Assembly: GCA_004322325.1 (NCBI GenBank)
Contig: SCTP01000012.1
Coordinates: forward strand, 1 to 22,799
Source of the DNA: Gammaproteobacteria bacterium
Lineage (GTDB): Bacteria; Pseudomonadota; Gammaproteobacteria; DSM-16500
Length of the DNA stretch: 22,799 nt
Direction: 5' to 3'
In this document: positions 15,857 through 22,151 of the stretch, piece by piece
Layout: each line of letters opens with the position of its first letter
Numbering within the stretch: the first letter of the stretch is position 1
Position numbers and translations under genes: made by a program
The notes under the pieces: model-generated
Told to the model about the DNA's origin: nothing
Seen by the model: the letters and a program-made list of their open reading frames with translations, nothing else
Databases searched by the model: none

Positions 15857-17463
15857 GATGAGGTTCCTACTACTCGCATGACTTCTGCGGTGCTCGTGAT
15901 ACCCGCCTGAACTTTTTGCCATCCTGCTTCTTCTAACATCATCCATCCTTCTGTTTTGATTTGCGTGGCGAGTTGGGTGATGGAGGCGGAGGAAAGAATA
16001 AGATGGGCTAACGCTTCGGTGACAGGGATTAATTCAAAAATCCCAATGCGTCCTTGATAACCATGTAAACACTGATCGCATCCACTGGGGGGTTGCTGGC
16101 AATGTGGGCATAGTTTACGAACTAAGCGTTGAGCAATGATTAAAGAAATGGAATGGATTAAGTGATAAGGTGGCATGCCCATGGATTGAAGTCGGGTGAT
16201 GGTTTCGGCAGCGCTATTCGTGTGAAGAGTGGATAAGACCAAGTGACCAGTTTGTGCGGCTTGCATGGCGATGGTGGCGGTGTCTGTATCGCGGATTTCT
16301 CCTACCATGATGATGTCAGGGTCTTGGCGTAAGAAAGTGCGCAAGACAGTGCTGAAATCTAAGCCGATGGCCGGATTAACATTAACTTGATTGATACCGC
16401 TTAATTCAATTTCGATGGGATCTTCGACAGTGGAGATATTTTTCTCGGTTTGATTGAGATGATGAAGGGCAGAATAAAGGGTGATGGTTTTTCCACTGCC
16501 GGTTGGTCCGGTGACGAGGATTAATCCTTGCGGTTGAGCGAGTTTATCGAGTAATAAATGTTGTTGCATTGGGGTTAAGCCTAATGAGGTGATATCCAAT
16601 TGATGATGTTTGATATTTAAAATACGCAGCACCATTTTTTCACCAAATAAAGTAGGGCATGTATTCACACGAATATCCATTTTTTCTGGTTGTCGGAATT
16701 GAATGCGACCGTCTTGCGGCAGGCGTCGTTCAGCAATATTTAAATTGGCCATGATTTTTAGTCGAGTGATCACACGTGTAGCGAGAGGTAAGGGGAACGT
16801 AGCGATTTCGTAGAGTAAACCATCGCAGCGAAACCGAATGCGGCAATGATGTTCGTAAGGTTCGATATGGATATCGGAAGCGTGTTTTGCAATGGCATTT
16901 TGGATGAGCTGGTCTGCCAATTCAATAATAGGTTCGTCATTTTGTTCGGTATTTTCTTGGTAGAGGGGTTGTTCTTCCATCAATGTCATTTTTGATAAAG
17001 CAGATTCTACGTGGGCGTGGAGTTGGTTGGGGAGGAAGTAAGTATGAATGATTTTATCTAATTCTGCTTCAGCCATGAGCATGGGGCGGATGCGTAAACC
17101 GGTGTGGAATTCGATGGCGGTGAGGGTGGTGTGATCAGTGGGGTCGGTGATGCCGAGATGTAGGTATTTGTGATCGCGATGAAGAGGGATGACGCGATGG
17201 TGGCAGATGAGTTCTCGTTTCATGATGGGGTCTTGCAGCCAGGCGGGATTGTAATGTTGGGTATCGAAGAGAGGGAGTTCGAAATGTTTTTTGCAATAAT
17301 CGAAAATGGTTTGGCTGGATAAGAGTTGAGAGGTGACGAGGTAGTGGGTGAGGGTGGTTTTTTGTTGTTGAATGGCTTGAGCGGCCTTTTTGGCGGTGGG
17401 GATATCGATCAAGCCATCGCGGACGAGGTGGTTAAGTAAGCCGGGGAATTCTGTTCTAGTCAT
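15847..17463 (-). CDS. pilB: Type IV pilus assembly ATPase PilB
   Basis: PilB is the hexameric ATPase that drives pilus extension. The 538-residue product has an N-terminal MshEN/GspE-N-like domain (about 1-145). The ATPase core carries the Walker A motif GPTGSGKT (319-326), the Asp/His-box region around [20 protein letters not shown], Walker [11 protein letters not shown] with Glu389, and a His box [11 protein letters not shown]. The zinc motif near the C-terminus is compressed: CPHC (452-455) and CDQC (462-465) are six residues apart, while in typical PilB roughly 40 residues separate them. This accounts for the shorter length. It overlaps pilA by 8 nt and pilC by 10 nt. Confidence 0.95.
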   Translation of the reverse strand: MTRTEFPGLLNHLVRDGLIDIPTAKKAAQAIQQQKTTLTHYLVTSQLLSSQTIFDYCKKHFELPLFDTQHYNPAWLQDPIMKRELICHHRVIPLHRDHKYLHLGITDPTDHTTLTAIEFHTGLRIRPMLMAEAELDKIIHTYFLPNQLHAHVESALSKMTLMEEQPLYQENTEQNDEPIIELADQLIQNAIAKHASDIHIEPYEHHCRIRFRCDGLLYEIATFPLPLATRVITRLKIMANLNIAERRLPQDGRIQFRQPEKMDIRVNTCPTLFGEKMVLRILNIKHHQLDITSLGLTPMQQHLLLDKLAQPQGLILVTGPTGSGKTITLYSALHHLNQTEKNISTVEDPIEIELSGINQVNVNPAIGLDFSTVLRTFLRQDPDIIMVGEIRDTDTATIAMQAAQTGHLVLSTLHTNSAAETITRLQSMGMPPYHLIHSISLIIAQRLVRKLCPHCQQPPSGCDQCLHGYQGRIGIFELIPVTEALAHLILSSASITQLATQIKTEGWMMLEEAGWQKVQAGITSTAEVMRVVGTSSCH

Positions 17464-17857
17464 TGCATAATCCGCTGGCTAGGCAAGTACCACTGACAGT
17501 CCAAGTGGTGCCATCGCTGTCGGGGGTGAGGATGTAGGTGTTGTTGTCGACGAGGTCGGTACCGGTCGCGGTGATGATGCCATTTTCAACTTTGACGCTG
17601 GAGAGGTTTTTGGTGCTGTTAGGTTCAGGCGGGATGCCGTAGACGCCGTTGGTAAGTTCGGAGAGGGGGTCGCCTTCTTGGAGGGCGAGTGCGACGGAGG
17701 TTTTGAAGGTGTCGGTGGCGGAGATGACTTCGGAGAAGCGGGCGCGTTTGGTGTAGGTTTGGTAGGAGGGGATGGCGATAATGGCGAGAATGCCGATGAT
17801 GGCGAGGACGATCATCAGTTCGATGAGTGAGAAGCCGTGGTGTTTGTTTGGGTGCAT
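17456..17857 (-). CDS. pilA: Type IV major pilin-like protein PilA
   Basis: This is a type IVa prepilin, the fibre subunit. The leader MHPNKHHG is cleaved before Phe9 by PilD. The mature sequence [20 protein letters not shown] has the invariant Glu5 and the hydrophobic assembly helix. The globular part is short and variable, ending with a small disulphide loop (Cys125-Cys131, CLASGLC). Total length is 133 residues, at the short end of type IVa pilins. AGGAGAAAA precedes the start. It is first in the leftward pil operon under the promoter at 17936-17964 and overlaps pilB by 8 nt. Confidence 0.95.
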   Translation of the reverse strand: MHPNKHHGFSLIELMIVLAIIGILAIIAIPSYQTYTKRARFSEVISATDTFKTSVALALQEGDPLSELTNGVYGIPPEPNSTKNLSSVKVENGIITATGTDLVDNNTYILTPDSDGTTWTVSGTCLASGLCND

Positions 17858-17935
17858 GGGGTTTTCTCCTTGGTTTTTGTAGGAATAAGAAAGTTTTTTA
17901 GGGAAGAAAGTGGGGGGTAATAATGCAGGATGCTA

Positions 17936-17964
17936 TTTATACAAAGTTGGTTAGCTTTATGCAA
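17936..17964 (-). promoter_or_regulatory. Sigma70 promoter of the pilA-yacG operon
   Basis: On the minus strand TTGCAT (17964-17959) and TATAAA (17941-17936) are separated by 17 nt. Transcription would start near 17929, about 70 nt before the pilA ATG. Pilin genes are often sigma54-dependent, but I find no GG-N10-GC element here, so a sigma70 promoter is the better reading. Confidence 0.6.
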
Positions 17965-18025
17965 CCGGTTTTTTTGACCAAAAATTGAGCTTCTCTTTTT
18001 TCTGGCGATCCGTTTTAATTTTCTT

Positions 18026-18031
18026 TATACT
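18026..18031 (+). promoter_or_regulatory. -10 element of the tRNA-Thr gene
   Basis: TATACT at 18026-18031 is followed by a GC-rich discriminator (GCGCGTG) typical of stable-RNA promoters and lies about 25 nt before the tRNA. The -35 (TGGCGA at 18003-18008, 17-nt spacing) is poor. Confidence 0.45.
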
Positions 18032-18056
18032 GCGCGTGTTTTAGAGCTATCAGTAT

Positions 18057-18129
<73 letters not shown>

Positions 18130-18218
18130 TGAGTGGAATCAAGGGGTTAGGGAGGACGGCGTGGAGTTGGGAAAGTTCATGTAGAAGCGGTGTAGAAGGA
18201 ATATCAAAAGGAATTGAT

Positions 18219-18668
18219 ATGAATTTTAAATCTTTCGTGGTTTTTGTTGCCATTGTAGTTTCATTTTTTTGTTCATGCGCGTTTGCGGATTCAAAAGAAT
18301 CATTGGATACAATACCCTTTCTTACCTATAAAACACGTATCATTTATTACCCAGCACCTAAAATAAATTCTATTGCTTCACTTCAAGGAGGAATGAGCTA
18401 TTCGCCCTCAGTAACCGAAGCTTCGGTTAGCAAAAATATTCAGTCTACTCCTATAGTGGTTGAACAAGAAACATCAACTAGGAATGTTCCAATTATGGAC
18501 GTACAAAAATCTATCAATCAAGTTAGAAAAGCTCTTTGTAATACTATAAAGGATGCTGATTTTAGAATATGGGTTAGTGTTGATGCTAGTGGAAAATTTT
18601 TAGGTCTAGGAGCGTCTGCTCAATCTGGACTTGAGGTTACTTTTCATTGTAAAGAGAAGCGATTGTAA
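18219..18668 (+). CDS. Small exported protein, unknown, coupled to HEPN-like gene
   Basis: I do not recognise this family. The 149-residue product has an N-terminal signal peptide with probable cleavage after Ala23 (SCAFA|DSKES), so it is likely periplasmic or secreted. The mature part has a Ser/Thr-rich linker (about 55-90). A more ordered C-terminal domain (about 95-146) has two cysteines (107 and 144) that could form a disulphide. The start at 18219 is chosen because AAAAGGA precedes it and the signal peptide begins there; an upstream in-frame start would overlap the tRNA. The stop overlaps the next ATG by one base (TAATG). No separate promoter is evident, so read-through from the tRNA promoter is possible. 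Confidence 0.75.
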   Translation: MNFKSFVVFVAIVVSFFCSCAFADSKESLDTIPFLTYKTRIIYYPAPKINSIASLQGGMSYSPSVTEASVSKNIQSTPIVVEQETSTRNVPIMDVQKSINQVRKALCNTIKDADFRIWVSVDASGKFLGLGASAQSGLEVTFHCKEKRL

Positions 18669-19702
18669 TGAAAAGAGTTAAGGCTAAGCGAGAATATTTA
18701 AGATTAGCTGAAAGCGCAATCAATGCTATGTACACGGCAATTGATAATTTTAATGGTGTCTATGGTAAATATAAAACAGAAACAACTTTAATATTATTAA
18801 CTAATGCTTGGGAATTGCTAGGAAAGAGTATCCTTGTTAAGAATAAGCATGAAATTTCTCTCCCTAATCAACATGGTAAAACTATACCAGCGGAAATTAC
18901 GATCAACAAACTTCATAATTTAAAATTTTTAGATCAACACCAATCTGTTTTACTGCAGCAAATTGTATCGCTACGGAATGAGTCCATACATTATCTTATT
19001 CCCAAGATTCCTCAAGAAATTCAACACCACTTGCTATATTTTTCATGTAAATTTTTTAAAGAATTAATCATGGCTAATTTTAAACAATATGCAGATCGTA
19101 TGGAGGGAAATTTTTTGTCTATTGCATTCGACAATATGGCTACATACGCTGACAAAATCCAAAAAATAGTTGGACAGCTTAGACGTGGTAGCGAACATGA
19201 TAAGAAATTAATATGGCTTTTGGAAAGAGGTATTCAATTTAATGAATCTAACAATTATATATCTCAAGACGAATTTGAAAGGCAGTATATAGGAAAAAAG
19301 AAAATCATGCCACATTTAAAAATTAATGATTTTATTTCCAATGCAGAAATGGTTCGTATGGTTCCAATACAGGCACCTCGAGGCTTTACTGCGGATATTA
19401 AATTGACTAAATCAAATAAAAAAATGAATGAAGCCTTGCCAGTAATGATAAAGAAGACACATATAGAAGACGACTATCCGTATTTAACGAGTGACTTGGC
19501 TGTTAAATTAAAAAAGAGTACTAACTTTATAGCTAAAACATCTACTAATTTAAAGTTAAGAAATAATCCTGAATATCATCAGGCGATTAGAGCATCATCT
19601 TCTGGGGTAATAAATAGGTATTCCAACCAAGCATTAAGTTACATAACAAAATTTCTTGAAGAAAACCCTCAATATGATCCCTATAAAAAGAAAAATAAAT
19701 AG
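18668..19702 (+). CDS. DUF3644-like protein with HEPN-type R-x4-H motif
   Basis: The 344-residue protein resembles the DUF3644 family. The N-terminal helical region has a run like TLILLTNAWELLGKSILVKN, and the following helix holds LRNESIHYL, giving Arg103-x4-His108. This is the R-x4-6-H arrangement of HEPN ribonucleases, found in many toxins and antiviral effectors. The C-terminal part (about 270-344) contains DDYPYLTSDLAVKLKKS and NPEYHQAI...RYSNQALSYI, which look like the DUF3644 C-terminal helical or DNA-binding-like region. RNase activity is inferred. It is translationally coupled to the exported protein upstream and AT-rich, and it meets the DUF2188 gene tail to tail with 1 nt between stops. 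Confidence 0.7.
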   Translation: MKRVKAKREYLRLAESAINAMYTAIDNFNGVYGKYKTETTLILLTNAWELLGKSILVKNKHEISLPNQHGKTIPAEITINKLHNLKFLDQHQSVLLQQIVSLRNESIHYLIPKIPQEIQHHLLYFSCKFFKELIMANFKQYADRMEGNFLSIAFDNMATYADKIQKIVGQLRRGSEHDKKLIWLLERGIQFNESNNYISQDEFERQYIGKKKIMPHLKINDFISNAEMVRMVPIQAPRGFTADIKLTKSNKKMNEALPVMIKKTHIEDDYPYLTSDLAVKLKKSTNFIAKTSTNLKLRNNPEYHQAIRASSSGVINRYSNQALSYITKFLEENPQYDPYKKKNK

Positions 19703-19703
19703 C

Positions 19704-19934
19704 TTACCCTTTTGGTGGATTAGGGTCGTTTCCATAGCTGTTCTTTTCTCGTATTTTTCCTTGGCGATTATGAATGAAAAGCTCAGCTTTATTTTTTATA
19801 GCAATTTCTCTTGCTGCTTCTATGGCATCTTTTTGTGTGTTGTGTAAAGAGGTTTCTCGTTTATTACCTTCGATTTTGATTGCCCATTGCTCCCCTCTCT
19901 TGATAGGAACAACATGAGGATTTTTTCTATTCAT
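19704..19934 (-). CDS. DUF2188 family small protein
   Basis: The 76-residue product matches the DUF2188 pattern: NPHVVPIKRGEQWAIKIEG near the N-terminus, then a helix DAIEAAREIAIKNKAELFIHN, and the characteristic QGKIREKNSYGNDPNPPKG tail. Function is unknown; the fold is expected to be a small alpha/beta domain. I chose ATG 19934 because AGGAGA lies 8 nt upstream and the family begins here; longer in-frame starts add sequence with no family resemblance that overlaps the next gene. It is downstream of the small secreted gene on the same strand, 55 nt apart, so the two probably form one transcript. Confidence 0.75.
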   Translation of the reverse strand: MNRKNPHVVPIKRGEQWAIKIEGNKRETSLHNTQKDAIEAAREIAIKNKAELFIHNRQGKIREKNSYGNDPNPPKG

Positions 19935-19989
19935 GACATATTCTCCTAAAAGCATCACGTAGTAGCGAGGCAATAAGTAAGCTTCCCGC

Positions 19990-20223
19990 TTAGTTTCCCC
20001 AAGCGTTGTTATCTTGATTGTGTGTTCCTTCTTTACCAGTGTATGGGTTAGTGTTCCCTTTGGTAGACCAATTATCACTCGTATTGCCATTGGGATTACT
20101 TCGATAATGAGGTTGAACATAAGTGCCATCTTTTCGATAATATCCATTTACACTAACATCTGCAAAGGTGGATATTGAAAATAGCAAAACTATTATAAAG
20201 ATAAGAATTTTTTGCATACCCAT
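19990..20223 (-). CDS. Small secreted GYYRKDGTYV protein
   Basis: The 77-residue product has a clear signal peptide (MQKILIFIIVLLFSISTFA|DV). Its mature region is short, polar and Asn/Gly/Tyr-rich: VNGYYRKDGTYVQPHYRSNP and then NWSTKGNTNPYTGKEGT. I recognise this repeat-like motif set from many small proteobacterial exported proteins of unknown function. The start at 20223 has an excellent ribosome-binding site (CAGGAGGAAACACT). A -10-like TATAAT lies upstream at 20273-20268. With the DUF2188 gene downstream it forms a two-gene unit facing the HEPN-like operon. Confidence 0.8.
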   Translation of the reverse strand: MGMQKILIFIIVLLFSISTFADVSVNGYYRKDGTYVQPHYRSNPNGNTSDNWSTKGNTNPYTGKEGTHNQDNNAWGN

Positions 20224-20267
20224 AGTGTTTCCTCCTGTAAGTAAAAAAAGGAAGATATTTACCTATT

Positions 20268-20273
20268 ATTATA
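20268..20273 (-). promoter_or_regulatory. Candidate -10 box of the secreted-protein/DUF2188 unit
   Basis: A perfect TATAAT on the minus strand lies 45 nt upstream of the start at 20223. No good -35 is visible at 16-18 nt, so the promoter is tentative or activator-dependent. Confidence 0.4.
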
Positions 20274-20406
20274 ACGTGAATATGAGCCAGGTGATTTTTA
20301 AAGTAAATTCAGGAACATAAGCTTTTAAGTTAACGATGGAGCAAGCGTAGCCCGCATATCAGAAAAATATATTGTAGCCTGTATTCTAAATAAAAATGTG
20401 TTACAA

Positions 20407-20447
20407 ATGTAGCCTTGATGGAGCGAAGCGAAATCAAGGTTTTACAT
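20407..20447. repeat. REP-like inverted repeat
   Basis: CCTTGAT (20413-20419) pairs with ATCAAGG (20433-20439), and ATGTA (20407-20411) with TACAT (20443-20447). The loop is GGAGCGAAGCGAA. The form GTAGCC..GATGGAGCGAAGCG..ATC..GG resembles dispersed REP-type elements of Proteobacteria. It could end the RhuM-Fic transcript. Confidence 0.55.
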
Positions 20448-20534
20448 CTGCAAAAAATATGTCGCTACGATGCTGACATGTCAGTATATGACAGTTTTGC
20501 ACATACTGGTAAAGCACGAAAAAGCATTGAAACG

Positions 20535-21521
20535 TTAATCTATTTTCCTTTTTCTTAAAAACATGCAGACCAACCCAATCATTTTGTCTTTATCCTTAGG
20601 ATGACTCTCAGCAATTAATAATGTCATTGCCGTTAATGCTGGTGGCGTAATACGCGTGAGATCTAAAATTTTTGCATTTTGCAAAAACCAAATAAAAGCA
20701 TAAGCGCCGCTACGTTTGTTTCCATCTACAAAGGGATGGTTTTTAACAATGAAGTAAAGAAGATTAGCGGCTTTTTCTTCAATGCTTGGATAAAGTTCTT
20801 CGCCACCAAAAGACTGCATTACATTTCCAATGATTCCGGCAATACTATCTTTTGTTCTTTCAACTCCAAAAATATCGGTCGCTTGATTTTTTGAAATGAG
20901 ACTTTGTTTTAATTCCGCTAACGATTTATTTAATTTTTCAGCCGTTAATGCCACTTTCTTTTTGGTTGCGCCCTGAGTGATTAATTTATCTTTGTCATAG
21001 GCGTCAAGAGAAAACCATGTATCAGCAAACAGTGTGACAAGTTCAAGTATACTGCTATGATCTATTGTGGTGTCCGCAGGTAGTAAAGTTTTAACATCGT
21101 CAATCGCTTTGAGAAATTCACTGTAATTTTTTTGTATACGGTTTTTGTTTATCGTATACCCTTTGTAAATATGGTCTTTAAGAGTTTTTGTTGCCCATTG
21201 GCGGAAGGCGATTGCTTTCTTGGAATTAATTCTGTAACCGACGGCTAAAATAACATCTAAACTATAAAACTGAACCTTATAGGTTTTCCCATCTTCGGCA
21301 GTATGTTCCATTTTGGAACTTACTGAGTTCGCATCTAATTCTTTATCTTTCAATATGTTACGTATATGCTTGGTAACTGCCGGACGGTTAACTTCGAAAA
21401 TATCCGCTATTTGGTTTTGACTTGCCCAAAGCATATCTAATGAGACATCTTGCTTAAGTGTAATAGCACCATTTTTGGTCTGGTAGATAACTGTATCATC
21501 AATGTTTTTTTTGATTTTCAT
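20535..21521 (-). CDS. RhuM-Fic/Doc fusion protein, probable toxin
   Basis: The 328-residue protein joins two modules. Residues about 1-125 match the RhuM family: VIYQTKNGAITLKQDV, then a DNA-binding-like region (LWASQNQIADIFEVNRPAVTKHI), and YSLDVILAVGYRINS with FRQWATKTL. Residues about 150-328 form a Fic/Doc domain with the motif HPFVDGNKRSG (262-272), whose His262 would catalyse transfer of AMP or phosphate to a target. As in Doc, the last Arg of the long Fic motif is missing. AGGA precedes ATG 21521. It starts 8 nt after an AbiEi-like remnant, so the two share a transcript. RhuM-Fic fusions are known in islands, but their targets are not. No self-inhibitory [S/T]xxxE[G/N] motif is obvious. 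Confidence 0.88.
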   Translation of the reverse strand: MKIKKNIDDTVIYQTKNGAITLKQDVSLDMLWASQNQIADIFEVNRPAVTKHIRNILKDKELDANSVSSKMEHTAEDGKTYKVQFYSLDVILAVGYRINSKKAIAFRQWATKTLKDHIYKGYTINKNRIQKNYSEFLKAIDDVKTLLPADTTIDHSSILELVTLFADTWFSLDAYDKDKLITQGATKKKVALTAEKLNKSLAELKQSLISKNQATDIFGVERTKDSIAGIIGNVMQSFGGEELYPSIEEKAANLLYFIVKNHPFVDGNKRSGAYAFIWFLQNAKILDLTRITPPALTAMTLLIAESHPKDKDKMIGLVCMFLRKRKID

Positions 21522-21529
21522 ATTAAGTC

Positions 21530-21826
21530 CTACTTAATAAAATTATTTTGAATCATCCAGTGTTTGTCACATGATCCTGTTGCTGGGGCTGATGGATCAA
21601 GGCGACAATAGTAATCAATGGGGACTTTTAAGAGTGGTTCAAGTTGCTTAGACGAAACACCAACGTATTCTAGAGCCCAACCTAAACGCTTAGCAACCAA
21701 TTTTTTAATATTGATGGTTGCTAGAGAATTTTCTAATATCCCTAGTGCCTCACCCATTCCTCCAAACATTTTAAGATAAATAAACAGATCAAGCAGCGAG
21801 CGTTCCTTATCTGTAATGGGTAACTG
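21530..21826 (-). pseudogene. Truncated AbiEi-type antitoxin (C-terminal fragment)
   Basis: Open sequence from just after a TGA at 21829-21827 encodes about 98 residues: DKERSLLDLFIYLKMFGGMGE, then INIKKLVAKRLGWALEYVG, and LDPSAPATGSCDKHWMIQNN at the end. This pattern (ERsLLD..., KRLGxxLE..G, LDP..P..G..D..W.i..N) is that of the C-terminal domain of type IV AbiEi antitoxins. The N-terminal winged-helix region is missing upstream and no other frame continues it clearly. The first ATG is at 21769, without a good ribosome-binding site, leaving 79 codons. Normally an AbiEii nucleotidyltransferase toxin follows; here the RhuM-Fic gene follows 8 nt later. It is either a dead remnant or a short partner of that toxin. 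Confidence 0.65.
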
Positions 21827-21950
21827 TCACTATTTTGTCACCAACTGAGGTAGAATTACCGCTAATTGCCGTCGATTTAGGTAGGTTATGTTACAGCTAA
21901 AACATCGCAAGTCGTTGATTTTAAATTAAATGTTAAAATATCATCACCGT

Positions 21951-21980
21951 TTCGTAATCAGTAGGTCGGAGGTTCGACTC
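21951..21980 (+). repeat. Putative attR: partial tRNA-Thr 3' half
   Basis: TTCGTAATCAGTAGGTCG (21951-21968) is identical to the tRNA-Thr anticodon-loop-to-variable region, followed by GAG in place of TGT and then the same GTTCGACTC. No 5' half precedes it, and the acceptor stem after it is not complementary, so it is not a functional tRNA. Confidence 0.65.
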
Positions 21981-22052
21981 CTGAAGGTTCTTTTCGGCAA
22001 AAGTTCGGTTGACGTCATGGTAGAGTATGTATTATGTTTGACTAGATTTGAT

Positions 22053-22081
22053 TTGAGGTAACCTGCCAATGCGCATATAAG
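22053..22081 (+). promoter_or_regulatory. Candidate sigma70 promoter of the dehydrogenase gene
   Basis: TTGAGG (22053-22058) and TATAAG (22076-22081) are 17 nt apart. The start would be near 22088, giving a leader of about 64 nt. Confidence 0.5.
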
Positions 22082-22151
22082 CTTCTCGTTTTTTTAAACG
22101 AACACGTTAATAGCCTTTTAAGGCCGATCTTCAATTAACTGGAGCTTTATT

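Larger units (their letters stand above)
20224..20534. other. Gene-free stretch with REP-like hairpins and a palindrome
   Basis: No gene is seen in these 311 nt. They contain the promoter region of the leftward secreted gene, a REP-like hairpin at 20407-20447, a decayed partial copy of its core near 20335-20352 (GATGGAGCAAGCG), and a 12-nt perfect palindrome CTGACATGTCAG at 20473-20484 downstream of the RhuM-Fic gene. Confidence 0.6.
21827..22151. other. Island-chromosome junction, no gene seen
   Basis: These 325 nt contain the broken upstream end of the AbiEi remnant, the tRNA-Thr 3'-half copy at 21951-21980, a sigma70-like promoter for the dehydrogenase, and two short dyads in its leader: CGTTT/AAACG near 22087-22102, and GCCTT/AAGGC near 22113-22124. 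No open frame looks coding. Confidence 0.6.

Noticed and set aside
15857..15946. Extended pilC start at 15946
   Set aside because: The extra 30 residues are encoded within pilB and have no pilin-platform character; AGGAA supports ATG 15856.
17930..18000. Sigma54 promoter for pilA
   Set aside because: The GG and GC pairs present are 9 or 15 nt apart, not 10; the TTGCAT-N17-TATAAA promoter fits better.
18178..18202. Tandem TGTAGAAG motif before the exported gene
   Set aside because: Only two 8-nt copies, easily chance; no further structure around them.
19935..20147. Extended N-terminus of the DUF2188 protein
   Set aside because: It overlaps the secreted-protein gene in another frame and lacks family similarity; AGGAGA supports ATG 19934.
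21828..21902. Short plus-strand open stretch before a TAA, considered as an integrase C-terminus
   Set aside because: About 24 residues with no recognisable integrase motif (no R..H-x-x-R...Y).
21951..22000. A second functional tRNA-Thr
   Set aside because: There is no 5' half and the acceptor and T stems do not pair; it is a fragment.
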